NCBI GenBank assembly: GCA_963823505.1
Contig: CAWGLY010000008.1
Location: 124,001 to 188,000, forward strand
Source: DATHZQ01 sp963823505
Lineage (GTDB): Bacteria; Actinomycetota; Acidimicrobiia; Spongiisociales; UBA5794
Direction of reading: 5' to 3'
Length of the DNA: 64,000 nt
Position numbers and translations under genes: made by a program. Every line of letters starts with the position of its first letter. The first letter of the stretch is position 1. Below the pieces are notes generated by a model. It was not told the DNA's origin. It saw only the letters and a list, made by a program, of their open reading frames with translations, and did no database searches. This document shows, piece after piece, positions 54,354-63,339 of this stretch.

Positions 54354-54382
54354 CCCGTAGCCTCGGGCCACGAGGTTACGGG
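54354..54382 (+). terminator. Hairpin terminator after the serine protease gene
   Basis: CCCGTAGCCTCG at 54354-54365 pairs with CGAGGTTACGGG at 54371-54382 (one G-T wobble), beginning 10 bp after the stop. Confidence 0.65.
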
Positions 54383-54456
54383 TGGTGCCTCAATTCGCCG
54401 ACTCCAACCTGGCGGCCTGCCGCGGTCGACCGGGAGATCAGGACAGGAGGATCACG

Positions 54457-54840
54457 ATGGCCAACGTGGATCGGAAGTCCGGAGTTCGGCTGGCTCTCCC
54501 ATGTATCGTGCTGGTCCTCGTGGTGGCCATCGCCGGCGTGCTTGGCTTCGCGTTCTGGTACACGGCCGGGGGGGCCGCTTGGCGTGGTGCAGTAGCGGTT
54601 AGGGAGGCACGCTTCGTTGCGCCTGGCAGTATCGAGCTCGAGGTCGATTCGTGCAATGGGGCTCCCCAGCTGCAGGTTCTCCGCCAGACCGGCGACATCG
54701 CGGAGCTCGAAGTGGTCGCGTACTCGACACCACTCCGAGGAGGCGACGACTGCCTAGACCTGTTGACCATTCCTGTGGACGAGCCACTCACGGCGATCGT
54801 TGACCTCCACACTGGAGAGACGATCGAAGTCACGAGATAG
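54457..54840 (+). CDS. Small single-pass membrane protein, unrecognised
   Basis: A 127-residue protein with one N-terminal helix (about residues 11-35, LALPCIVLVLVVAIAGVLGFAFWY) and an exported domain that has two Cys. I do not recognise it. Start chosen at 54457 because AGGACAGGAGG precedes it. Confidence 0.7.
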   Translation: MANVDRKSGVRLALPCIVLVLVVAIAGVLGFAFWYTAGGAAWRGAVAVREARFVAPGSIELEVDSCNGAPQLQVLRQTGDIAELEVVAYSTPLRGGDDCLDLLTIPVDEPLTAIVDLHTGETIEVTR

Positions 54841-55057
54841 GCCAGCCGGCTTGCCGAAAACGCCCACCGATGACCGGGCCACGTGGCGCGGTCACCGAAA
54901 ACGACGCGTCTTGTCCATTTGATACGGAGACCCCAAGAGCCGTACGCAGGACCCCGGCAAGTGGACCTTCGTCCCCTTGTCACTGGGGGCACATGCCGTA
55001 GCGTCGGATGTGAAGCGCCGGGCCTCCTGAGGTCTTCGGCGCCTTAGGCGTGTGCAC

Positions 55058-56836
55058 ATGAGCCGGAACCGCGAGGGAATCACAGAGCTCCACCTCCTCG
55101 GCGAGGCGGTGCGGCATCACGACTTGCGCGCCCCTGTCCTCACGGACCCCTTCGAGGAACGGTGCCGGGTGGGCGCTCGGATCTGGTCGGCGGGCTCGAT
55201 CCTCGTGTTCCTGGGGCTGGTCATCCGTCTTGGCGTACCGGGCGCCGGGAAATACGTGCCGTGGCAGAGCACCGCATCGGTCCTGGCCGTCGGCCTCGCC
55301 GCTGCAGGCCTGCTGCTTGCCTATCGATGGGAGGCGCTGGGCGGCGCTTTTGCACTCGTCGGAGGGGTCGCCCTCGGTGTGCTTGCCGTCGTCGAATATC
55401 ACCCCGCCATCGCGCTGTTGGGGACGCTCGTGTTCGTCACCCCGGCGGTCCTGTTCCTGCTCGCGTGGCACAGGACGCGGGCGCTGTGGTCGGTGATACT
55501 CCTCGGACTTGTCGTGGCTTCCGTGCTGGCGGTCGGAGGAGTGGCCGCGAGGGGCTTCTACGACCGCGGGTTCGGGTCGACGCATCCATCTTCCGTTGCG
55601 CCGGTGTTGCCCGACTCTGCAGTGGCGTGGATGTGGGCGGGTGGGGTGACGACAGACGGCGCGGTCGTTGTCGCCGAGGTGCCGGATGCCGATCAGGTGC
55701 AGCTCATCGTGACCCCGGCCGGGGCACCGGTTGACGCGGTGGAGGTGGAGAGGCGCATCGACGGTAGCGAGCGCGACGGCGTGTACCGCTTCGGGGTGAA
55801 CGACCTGGAACCTGAAACGGAGTATCGCTACGAGGTCGTGGCCGATGGAGCGGTAGATGCGGTCCGCAACGGGACGTTCTCCACCTTCGCCGACGGGCCC
55901 CAGTCCTTGACGATCGCGGTGGCGTCGTGTGCCCGGCTCGGTTCCAACGGCGCCGTGTACGACGCCATTGCCGCCGCGGCACCCGACCTGTTCATCGTCC
56001 CAGGCGACTTCTATTACGGCGACATCGTTTCGGACGACAGCGATGCGTTCCGCTACGCGTTCGGCGAGACGCTCACCCAGCCGGGGCAGACCGCGCTGTA
56101 TCGCAACGTCCCGATCGCGTACGTCTGGGACGACCACGACTACGGCCCCAACAACGCCGGAGCGGACTCACCGAGCCGAGAGGCGGCGCTTGCCGCCTAC
56201 CGGGATCTGGTCCCCCACTACGACTTCGCCATGGACGGCACCGATGCTCCCATCACCCAATCCTTCACGATCGGTCGCGTCCGCTTCCTGCTGACGGACC
56301 TCCGCTCCGCCAGATCCCCCTCGGGAATGGCGGACGGCCCGGCCAAGTCGATGCTCGGGGAGACGCAGCGGCAGTGGCTCGAAGCGGAACTGGCCGACGC
56401 TGCCGCCCAGGATCAGCTCGTGATCTGGGTCAGCTCCGTCGCGTGGATCGGACCGGAGACTGCAGGCGCCGACGACTGGCCCGGCTACGCCACCGAGCGT
56501 CGTGCACTGGCTGCCTTCATCGCCGACCACGACGTCGAGCTGCTGATGCTTGCGGGGGATGCCCACATGGTGGCGATCGACGACGGCTCGAACAGCGGGT
56601 ACGCCGGTCCCGGCAGTGGGTTTCCGCTGATGCACGCCGCCGCCCTCGATCGGCCGGGCTCGGTGAAGGGCGGGCCGTACAGCTCGGGGGTGTTTCCCGG
56701 TGGCGGGCAGTTCGGCACGGTCGAGATCGTCGACGACGGCGGATCTGAGGTGGCGATCACGCTGACCGGCTGGGATTGGACCGGTGCTCGTCTCACGACG
56801 TGGACCACCACGTTCACCCTTGGAGATGCACCATGA
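55058..56836 (+). CDS. PhoD-like alkaline phosphatase with N-terminal membrane domain
   Basis: The 592-residue protein starts with four to five hydrophobic helices (residues 40-165), then a PhoD-like N-terminal beta domain (WMWAGGVTTDGAVVVAEVPDAD...), and a metallophosphatase core: VASCARLGSNGAVYDAIAAAAPDLFIVPGDFYYGD, YVWDDHDYGPNNAG and LMLAGDAHMVAIDDG. The D-x-H and GDxH metal motifs are intact. It is a phosphodiesterase/phosphatase, likely surface facing. A GTG at 55052 is an alternative start. It heads a five-gene operon with 4-bp overlaps. Confidence 0.85.
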   Translation: MSRNREGITELHLLGEAVRHHDLRAPVLTDPFEERCRVGARIWSAGSILVFLGLVIRLGVPGAGKYVPWQSTASVLAVGLAAAGLLLAYRWEALGGAFALVGGVALGVLAVVEYHPAIALLGTLVFVTPAVLFLLAWHRTRALWSVILLGLVVASVLAVGGVAARGFYDRGFGSTHPSSVAPVLPDSAVAWMWAGGVTTDGAVVVAEVPDADQVQLIVTPAGAPVDAVEVERRIDGSERDGVYRFGVNDLEPETEYRYEVVADGAVDAVRNGTFSTFADGPQSLTIAVASCARLGSNGAVYDAIAAAAPDLFIVPGDFYYGDIVSDDSDAFRYAFGETLTQPGQTALYRNVPIAYVWDDHDYGPNNAGADSPSREAALAAYRDLVPHYDFAMDGTDAPITQSFTIGRVRFLLTDLRSARSPSGMADGPAKSMLGETQRQWLEAELADAAAQDQLVIWVSSVAWIGPETAGADDWPGYATERRALAAFIADHDVELLMLAGDAHMVAIDDGSNSGYAGPGSGFPLMHAAALDRPGSVKGGPYSSGVFPGGGQFGTVEIVDDGGSEVAITLTGWDWTGARLTTWTTTFTLGDAP

Positions 56837-59445
56837 CCGTGACCGCACTTGGTGGTCCGCTGGTCGTTGCGCTCGACGGCAGTGGGTGTAGCACAGACGA
56901 TGTGGGGAGCAAGGCAGCCGGCCTCGATCGGCTTGCGGCCCATGGTTTTCCGGTGCCGGCCGCTGCGGCGCTCACGGTGTGGGCCTATCGACGATTTGTG
57001 TCCGAGTCCGGTCTCAGCATCTGGCTCGAAGAGCTGAGCGGATCGCCAATTCCCGAGCCGGCGGCACTGGAAGCCGCGGCCGAAGATGCGAACCGGCGCT
57101 TCCTCGCTGCGGACATGCCAAGCGACGTGCATGGCGCACTGGTTGCGGCTGCGGCACCGCTGCTCGCCGCCGGCGCCGTGGCAGTTCGATCCTCGGCGAA
57201 TGCCGAAGATCTCGGCATCGCTTCGTTTGCGGGTCAGTACGTGTCACTCCTCGGGGTAGCCGATCTGCTTGGTGTCGAGCGTGCGGTGCGGCTGTGCTGG
57301 GCTTCACTCTGGCGGCCCGCAGCCCGCGCGTACCGGCTGCACAACGGTATCGAGGAGAGCGACCTGGCCATGGGGGTCGTGCTCCAAACCATGGTCGAAC
57401 CGGACTGGTCCGGCGTTGGCTTCACCCGTGACCCCGAGCAGCATGCAGACGTCATCCGCATTGAGGTCGTGCCGGGATTCGGCGAGGGTTTGGTCTCCGG
57501 TCGAATCACGCCCGGCGACTTCATCGTCGACCGGGAGACGCTCGTGGTACGCAGCGCCGGCGGCGCGACGCCGCCGGTGTTCCTCGAAGACCTCGGCCGT
57601 CTCCTGCTGCAAGTCGAGGATCGCCTCGACGAGCCCCAAGACGTCGAATGGGCCTCCGCCGGCGGCGAATTGACGCTCCTTCAGGCACGCCCCATCACGG
57701 TGGCCGGTCCCACCACTGCGAACAACGATGGATTTGACCGGCCTATCGGGTCCCGCGACACCTTCACCCCTCGCGGTGTCGTCGAGATGCTGCCCGGCGT
57801 GGTGCCTCCGCTGCTGTGGACGATCAACGCCCCGATGATCGAACACGCCTACAGGACTGTCGTTGCCTCGCTCGGCGAAGTCTCCCTTGACTTCCGTCGG
57901 CCGTTCCTCGGTCGATTCGGAGGGAGGGCCGCACTCAACCTGAGTGCGCTCCAAGACCTGGCCGAGACCCTGCCGGGCGGGTCGGCGCGGGAGGTCCAGT
58001 ACCAGTTCCTCGGTCATGCGGTGGCGGACGAGCCCGACGACAACGGCAGCGAGCGGGTCGGTTTGCGGAAGGTGCTGAAGGCTCGGGCCGCACAGCGCGC
58101 CGTCGCCGACGAGGTGGAGCTCTGTCGCGCCTCTGCGCAGGCCATCGTCGACCTTCGCATCGATATCGAGGCGCTGCCGGCGACGCGGCTGCTGGCATAC
58201 GGCAGGTCGGTCAGGGATCTCGCCTGGCGACTGGTGGCGGCCGAAGTAGCGGCATCCAGCGCAGCCGCCGCATCGTACCGAGGTCTCGAACTCTTGCTGC
58301 AGCGGTGGGTAGGCGAGGAGGGTGCGACGCTGTGGGCGCAGCGGCTGACGGCCGGCACCATCGTCGAGGATGCAGTAGGCGTCCAACTCACCAGGAGGCT
58401 GGCGGTCGCGGTGGACCGCGCCGCGGCGACCACGAGTGGGCTGAGGCCGGCCCTTGCGGCGCGACCAGGCCGTCGCGCCCACGAGCGGGTCAGGCAGCTC
58501 GGCGAAGGAACTGCCGCGTTTCGCACGGAGATCGACTGGATCATCCGCAGCCAGGGGTGCCAAGCCATCTACGGCGGACCCACCTGGGCAGAGCATCCCG
58601 ACCTGGTGTGGGATCAGCTTGCGCTGCTGGCCCCGTCCATCGAGCGGACGGCCGCCACTGCATCGTCTGGATCTGCTCTCGAGGAGCTCGTCGCAGAGCT
58701 CGCGGCCAAACGTGGCTGGCGAACACTGCGCATTCTCACCGGCCAGGTCGTCGACCTGCGCGTGCGCTGGTTGCGACGCCAGGTAGCTGAGGCAAGCCGG
58801 TTCCTGAGGCTGCGAGAACAGGCCAAGGCGGCGCTGCTGACCCTTGGGGGTGAGGAGCGCAGAGTGATCTCGGAGGCGAGTCGAAGGCTCGTCGCCTCGA
58901 GTCAGCTGGAGACAGCCGACGATGTCGAGCTGCTGTCGGATGTCGAGCTCACCCACATGGTTCTCGGTGCTCCGCCGCCGCCCGCCGCCGAGCTGTTTCG
59001 GCGGCGCAAGGTGCGGGCGCGGTGTCTGGAGCGCCCCAACCTCCCGGCGACGTTTGTCGGAACGCCGGATGCTGCTCCCGCGGAGTTCGATCCCTCTGCA
59101 GCGACGCTGGACGGCTGGGCGGCCTCGCCGGGAATCGTCGAAGGCAGCGCCTGCGTTCTTGACGGCATCGCCGAGGGCGGGAAGCTGGCGAAGGGTGACG
59201 TGCTGGTCGCCAAGGCGACCGACCCTTCGTGGACGCCCTTGCTGCTACTGGCCGGTGGACTCGTGCTCGAGGAGGGCGGCCCGCTGTCCCACGGTGCGAT
59301 CGTGGCCAGGGAATTTGGCGTGCCGGCGGTGTTGAACGTGCCTGGGGCGGTGTCGGTGATTGCCGACGGCGAACGGATCGAGGTCGATGGTTTTGCGGGT
59401 CGGGTCAGGCGGCTCCATCCCGCGGAGGAGGTGGCCGTCTCGTGA
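56833..59445 (+). CDS. PEP-synthase-like phosphotransferase, rifampin-phosphotransferase-type architecture
   Basis: The 870-residue protein has an N-terminal PEP/pyruvate-binding ATP-grasp domain (VGSKAAGLDRLAAHGFPVPAAAAL; AVRSSANAEDLGIASFAGQY; MVEPDWSGVGFTRDP), an unconserved middle region (about 310-770) and a C-terminal swivelling His domain with GGPLSHGAIVAREFGVPAVLNVPGA, catalytic H820. Length and order match rifampin phosphotransferase (Rph) rather than PpsA, which has a PEP-binding barrel. Rifampin as substrate is not shown; a phosphate transfer to a small molecule is likely. It overlaps phoD by 4 bp. Confidence 0.8.
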   Translation: MTVTALGGPLVVALDGSGCSTDDVGSKAAGLDRLAAHGFPVPAAAALTVWAYRRFVSESGLSIWLEELSGSPIPEPAALEAAAEDANRRFLAADMPSDVHGALVAAAAPLLAAGAVAVRSSANAEDLGIASFAGQYVSLLGVADLLGVERAVRLCWASLWRPAARAYRLHNGIEESDLAMGVVLQTMVEPDWSGVGFTRDPEQHADVIRIEVVPGFGEGLVSGRITPGDFIVDRETLVVRSAGGATPPVFLEDLGRLLLQVEDRLDEPQDVEWASAGGELTLLQARPITVAGPTTANNDGFDRPIGSRDTFTPRGVVEMLPGVVPPLLWTINAPMIEHAYRTVVASLGEVSLDFRRPFLGRFGGRAALNLSALQDLAETLPGGSAREVQYQFLGHAVADEPDDNGSERVGLRKVLKARAAQRAVADEVELCRASAQAIVDLRIDIEALPATRLLAYGRSVRDLAWRLVAAEVAASSAAAASYRGLELLLQRWVGEEGATLWAQRLTAGTIVEDAVGVQLTRRLAVAVDRAAATTSGLRPALAARPGRRAHERVRQLGEGTAAFRTEIDWIIRSQGCQAIYGGPTWAEHPDLVWDQLALLAPSIERTAATASSGSALEELVAELAAKRGWRTLRILTGQVVDLRVRWLRRQVAEASRFLRLREQAKAALLTLGGEERRVISEASRRLVASSQLETADDVELLSDVELTHMVLGAPPPPAAELFRRRKVRARCLERPNLPATFVGTPDAAPAEFDPSAATLDGWAASPGIVEGSACVLDGIAEGGKLAKGDVLVAKATDPSWTPLLLLAGGLVLEEGGPLSHGAIVAREFGVPAVLNVPGAVSVIADGERIEVDGFAGRVRRLHPAEEVAVS

Positions 59446-59948
59446 CGCTTGCCGTGTTCTTCCCCAGCCTGATGGGCTTCGGCATCCTGGTGTCCGGGGC
59501 GCTCATCATCGCTGATGCGGTCCACCACGTGCTGCCCAAACAAGGCAAGCGGCGGCGCTACCGCCTGGCCAGTGGCGCCTACAGCGTCGTGTCCCGGTCT
59601 GCGTCCGCCGCAGGTCGTCGAATCGAGCCCCCCGACTTCCTCATGCGGTCGTACAGGAGCCGGCTCACCTACCTGGGGGTGTCGGCCATCAGTGGGCTTG
59701 CTGTGGTGGTGATCGTCAGCGCCGGCACCGCCGCCTATCGCGACGTGCGGGGTCTGTTCTTCGAGAGCCCGTGGATCTCAGGCCTCACCATCGGCTTTGC
59801 GGTCGCATGTGCGGTGGTTGCTGCTGTGGGGCTCGTCCTCGCCGCAGCTCACAGGCGATCACCGGCCCCGCTGCGCTGGCTGGTGAGGACGACCCCGGCA
59901 GGCAGGCTCCACATCCCCCCAGATTCGTTGAAGGGAGTCGTTCCATGA
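59442..59948 (+). CDS. Membrane protein with about three transmembrane helices, unrecognised
   Basis: The 168-residue protein has hydrophobic stretches at about residues 5-30, 75-95 and 108-135, separated by basic segments. GTG at 59442 overlaps the preceding stop by 4 bp and its stop overlaps the next ATG by 4 bp. I recognise no family; the operon links it to the PEP-synthase-like protein. Confidence 0.7.
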   Translation: MTLAVFFPSLMGFGILVSGALIIADAVHHVLPKQGKRRRYRLASGAYSVVSRSASAAGRRIEPPDFLMRSYRSRLTYLGVSAISGLAVVVIVSAGTAAYRDVRGLFFESPWISGLTIGFAVACAVVAAVGLVLAAAHRRSPAPLRWLVRTTPAGRLHIPPDSLKGVVP

Positions 59949-60325
59949 AGCGGCTTGCGGCGATCGCCATCCTGATCGGCTTCCTGGTGTACACCGGGAG
60001 CTATGTGTTCGTCTACCTCTTCCGCGCCTTCCGGCTCGACGAGCCCTCCGAAGATGCGGTTGTGCGGATTTGGCACGGCGACCCGATGATCCGAGCCGTG
60101 CTCGTTGCCGTGCTGTTCGCCATCGGTCTGGTGCTGCTGCTGCTCGTCTTGCTCCAACGTGATGCCAGGGGGCGCTCCGGGTCCGTGCGGCTGCGCTCGG
60201 ACTTGCGCGAATGGCTCGAGGAGCGGGCCGAGGCCACGAACGAGACGCCCGACGCCGTCGCGGACAGGGCGGTTGCATCGTATCGGGCCGCTCTCGAAGC
60301 AGGCCGGCCCGTGGCGAAGAGATGA
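59945..60325 (+). CDS. Small two-helix membrane protein, unrecognised
   Basis: A 126-residue protein with two transmembrane helices (about residues 4-27 and 49-70) and a charged, probably helical C-terminal tail (RSDLREWLEERAEATNETPDAV). ATGA overlap with the previous gene and 4-bp overlap with the next show translational coupling. No family recognised. Confidence 0.7.
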   Translation: MKRLAAIAILIGFLVYTGSYVFVYLFRAFRLDEPSEDAVVRIWHGDPMIRAVLVAVLFAIGLVLLLLVLLQRDARGRSGSVRLRSDLREWLEERAEATNETPDAVADRAVASYRAALEAGRPVAKR

Positions 60326-60936
60326 GTATCCTCCGCCCGATGGCCCGGCCCGACATCACGCGCCGACCTTGGTTGTTCTGGCTGCTGGCGCTCGGTGCGG
60401 TTGCCGTCGCCGGGCTCATCCTCGGCAAGGAATGGCTTGCGGTGCTGGGTTCGCTGACGCTGGCATCGTGGGGCGTCGCCACATTGTTTCGTCGCCGCTT
60501 CGGTTGGGGTGGGCTTCGGTCGGCGGTGATCGCTGTTGCCGGTGTTGTGCTGCTGGCCCAGCTTGTTCCCTACGGGAGAAGCCACGACAACCCACCGATC
60601 ACTGCTGAACCGGCGTGGGACTCCGCAGAGACCCGTGCGCTGGCGGCCAGTGCGTGCTTCGACTGCCACAGCAACGAGACCGAGTGGCCCTGGTACACCA
60701 ATGTCGCCCCGGTCTCGTGGGTGATCACGCGTCACGTCGACGAAGGTCGGTCCAAGCTCAATTATTCGGAGTTCGATCGGCGTCAGGAGGAGGCTTCGGA
60801 GTCGGCGGAGACGGTTCGCAACGGCGAGATGCCGCTCTTCGACTACACCCTCGTCCACCCGAGCGCTCGGCTGAACGAGGCAGAGATCGATGCCCTTGCT
60901 GCCGGTCTCGTCGCCACCTTCGGTGATGACGACTGA
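60322..60936 (+). CDS. Haem-binding domain protein
   Basis: The 204-residue protein has two N-terminal membrane helices and then a haem-binding domain: ASACFDCHSNETEWPWYTNVAPVSWVITRHVDEGRSKLNYSEF, containing CFDCH, a c-type CxxCH haem site, plus distal His residues. This matches the haem_bd family associated with exported cytochromes. It probably transfers electrons at the membrane. Last gene of the five-gene chain. Confidence 0.82.
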   Translation: MSILRPMARPDITRRPWLFWLLALGAVAVAGLILGKEWLAVLGSLTLASWGVATLFRRRFGWGGLRSAVIAVAGVVLLAQLVPYGRSHDNPPITAEPAWDSAETRALAASACFDCHSNETEWPWYTNVAPVSWVITRHVDEGRSKLNYSEFDRRQEEASESAETVRNGEMPLFDYTLVHPSARLNEAEIDALAAGLVATFGDDD

Positions 60937-61123
60937 CGCCGCCGCGCCTCACAGAAACATGACGCGGTCGGGTTCGATCGGGGCATGAGCGGGCCACCGT
61001 CGCCAGGCAAGGGTCGGGCACTCGGCCGACGTTCCCCTGAAGAACGTCCGTCCGGCCTCTACCGGCTGAGCTCGCAACTGGACATCCTGGCCGAGCGATA
61101 CATCCGATCCCGGGAAGTGTCTG

Positions 61124-61690
61124 ATGATCGAACTGCGGTTTCACGGCCGTGGCGGGCAAGGCGCAGTCGTGGCTTCGAAGACGCTGGCGCAGGCCGCCTT
61201 CACCACCGGTAGGTACGTACAGAGTTACCCCGACTACGGAGTGGAGCGACGCGGGGCGCCGGTCGTGGCGTTCGCCCGGATCGCCGAGGAGGGTGACGAC
61301 CTCTTTGTGCGCCAGGACATTCGCGAGCCCAACCATGTGCTCGTCTTGGATGCGACCCTTCTCGACTCGGCAAACCCACTCGCCGGCATGGACCCCGGTG
61401 GTTGGGTCGTGGTGAATACGACCGATCCCCCGGCCGTCCTCGCCATCGACGGTGCGTATCGCGTCGCCACGGTCGATGCCTCGTCGATCGCACTGAAGCA
61501 CGGGTTGGGAAGCGCAGCCCAGCCGGTCGTCAACACGGCGATCCTCGGAGCCTTTGTTCGCGCCACGGGAATCGTCACCCTCGACGACTTGCTGGCCGCG
61601 ATCGGCCACGAGGTGCCGGCTCGGGCAGAAGCCAACAGGGCGGCGGCCGAGGAGGCCTACGAACGTGTGACCTTGGGGGTGCCGGCATGA
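61124..61690 (+). CDS. porG: 2-oxoacid:ferredoxin oxidoreductase gamma subunit
   Basis: The 188-residue protein has the PorG pattern ELRFHGRGGQGAVVASKTLAQAAFTTGRYVQSYPDYGVERRGAPVVAFARI. It is the gamma subunit of pyruvate (or another 2-oxoacid):ferredoxin oxidoreductase. ATG at 61124. It overlaps the next gene by 4 bp (ATGA), and the alpha subunit follows that, so this is one operon that continues past the window. Confidence 0.9.
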   Translation: MIELRFHGRGGQGAVVASKTLAQAAFTTGRYVQSYPDYGVERRGAPVVAFARIAEEGDDLFVRQDIREPNHVLVLDATLLDSANPLAGMDPGGWVVVNTTDPPAVLAIDGAYRVATVDASSIALKHGLGSAAQPVVNTAILGAFVRATGIVTLDDLLAAIGHEVPARAEANRAAAEEAYERVTLGVPA

Positions 61691-63339
61691 GCTTCGAGCA
61701 CGTCGATGACTACCCGGAGATCCCGGTATCGGTCGCCTCGAGCCGAACGGCACTCAAGACCGGTGCGTGGCGCAGCGTTCGGCCGGTGCTCTCCGAGCGC
61801 ACCGCCCCGTGCAGTGCGGGCTGCCCCGCCGGAATCGGGATTCCCGCCTACCTGGACGACATCGCGGCCGGCAGGCTCGATGACGCATTTGCGGCTTTGA
61901 CAGCGCGCAACCCCTTCCCCCGCATCACGGGCCGGGTCTGCCCCCATCCGTGCGAGGACACGTGCAACCTGGCGATGGTGGGCGACGACTCCGTATCGAT
62001 CCGAGCGGTGGAGCGATGGCTTGGCGACGCCACCGCCGACCTACCCCACACAACGCCGGCCGCGGCGACGGGGAAACTCGTGGCGGTGGTGGGGGCAGGG
62101 CCTGCTGGTCTCGCTGCGGCGTATTACTCGAGACGGTCCGGGCATGAGGTGACGGTGTTCGATAGCCGGCCCAGACCCGGCGGGATGCTCGTCTACGGCA
62201 TCCCCGACTACCGGCTTCCCTCCGCGATCGTCGACGCGGAAGTTGCCCGACTCGAGAAGATGGGGGTCGAGTTTCGGTGCGGTGTCACCCTCGGCAAGGA
62301 CGTCTCCCTCGACGAACTCGGTGCACATTACGCAGCGGTGTTCGTCGCCACCGGCGCGTGGAAGGGACGGTCGCTGGGGATTGCGGGGGAGAGCCTCCTC
62401 GAACCCGGGCTGGCGTTTCTCGAAGCGGCAAGCCGCGGCGAAGCAACGCCGCCTGGTCCACGTTGTGCGGTCATCGGCGGCGGCAACACGGCCATGGACG
62501 TGGCCAGGGTGCTGCGCAAGCTCGGTGCGGAGGTGACGGTTCTGTACAGGCGAACCGCCACCGAGATGCCGGCCATCCGCGAGGAATACGAGCGGGCCGT
62601 CGCCGACGGCGTCGTGTTCGAGTGGCTCACGCTTCCCGCCGCGGTCGAGAAGGACGGCGGCGAGCTGGCGGTGACGGCGATGGTCATGCAACTTGGCGAG
62701 GCCGACGAGTCCGGACGCCGCCGTCCCGCGCCAACGGGGCACACTCGGAAACTGCGGTTCGACGGTGTCTTCGCTGCGACGGGGGAGACGGCAGATATGA
62801 CGCCCTTCCCGCAACGCCTCCGCGGCGACTCCGGATGGTTGGAGCTTGGAGAAGGCGGCGCCACCGTCGATCCGCTGGTCTTTGCCGGTGGCGACCTGGC
62901 GACAGGACCGGCGACGGTGATCGAGGCAATCGTTGCGGGACGGCGGGCGGCTCGGGCCATCGACACCCAGCTGGGGTTTGGCGGCCGGTGGCGGGCAGAC
63001 GACCCCGCCGACGTGGTCGGTGTCGATGAGGTCAACCCGGCCTATGTCTCGCGTCGTTCCCGAGCGACCGATCCGGTCGAACCGGCGTCCGAGCCCTTCG
63101 CCGAAGACGCCGCAACGCTGGAAGGCGCTGCGGTGCTGGAGGAGATCGAGCGCTGCTTCTCGTGCGGCCACTGCAACGCATGCGGCACCTGCTTCGTGTT
63201 CTGCCCAGACGGTGCGATCACGTGGGATGACGGCCCTACGGTCGACCTCGAGTTCTGCAAAGGCTGCGGCATCTGTGTCGCCGAATGCCCCGGTCACGCC
63301 TTCGTCCTCATCAACGAGCGGGAGTTGAGCCATGCCTGA
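61687..63339 (+). CDS. GltD-like NAD(P) oxidoreductase fused to a PorD-type ferredoxin domain
   Basis: The 550-residue protein has an N-terminal iron-sulfur region (CSAGCPAGIGIP; GRVCPHPCEDTCN), GltD-type FAD/NAD(P) motifs (VAVVGAGPAGLAAAYY; FDSRPRPGGMLVYGIPDYRLPSAIV; AVIGGGNTAMDVARVL) and a C-terminal 2x[4Fe-4S] domain (CFSCGHCNACGTCFVFCPDG; CKGCGICVAECPGHAF) like PorD. Placed between porG and porA, it likely couples POR electrons to NAD(P)H. It differs from nfnB by carrying the ferredoxin tail. Confidence 0.88.
   Translation: MSFEHVDDYPEIPVSVASSRTALKTGAWRSVRPVLSERTAPCSAGCPAGIGIPAYLDDIAAGRLDDAFAALTARNPFPRITGRVCPHPCEDTCNLAMVGDDSVSIRAVERWLGDATADLPHTTPAAATGKLVAVVGAGPAGLAAAYYSRRSGHEVTVFDSRPRPGGMLVYGIPDYRLPSAIVDAEVARLEKMGVEFRCGVTLGKDVSLDELGAHYAAVFVATGAWKGRSLGIAGESLLEPGLAFLEAASRGEATPPGPRCAVIGGGNTAMDVARVLRKLGAEVTVLYRRTATEMPAIREEYERAVADGVVFEWLTLPAAVEKDGGELAVTAMVMQLGEADESGRRRPAPTGHTRKLRFDGVFAATGETADMTPFPQRLRGDSGWLELGEGGATVDPLVFAGGDLATGPATVIEAIVAGRRAARAIDTQLGFGGRWRADDPADVVGVDEVNPAYVSRRSRATDPVEPASEPFAEDAATLEGAAVLEEIERCFSCGHCNACGTCFVFCPDGAITWDDGPTVDLEFCKGCGICVAECPGHAFVLINERELSHA

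Noticed and set aside
60985..61212. Small 75-codon frame upstream of porG (begins MSGPPSPGKGRALGRRSPEE)
   Set aside because: Its first half looks faintly protein-like, but it overlaps porG by 89 bp in another frame, has a weak ribosome-binding site and no recognisable family.
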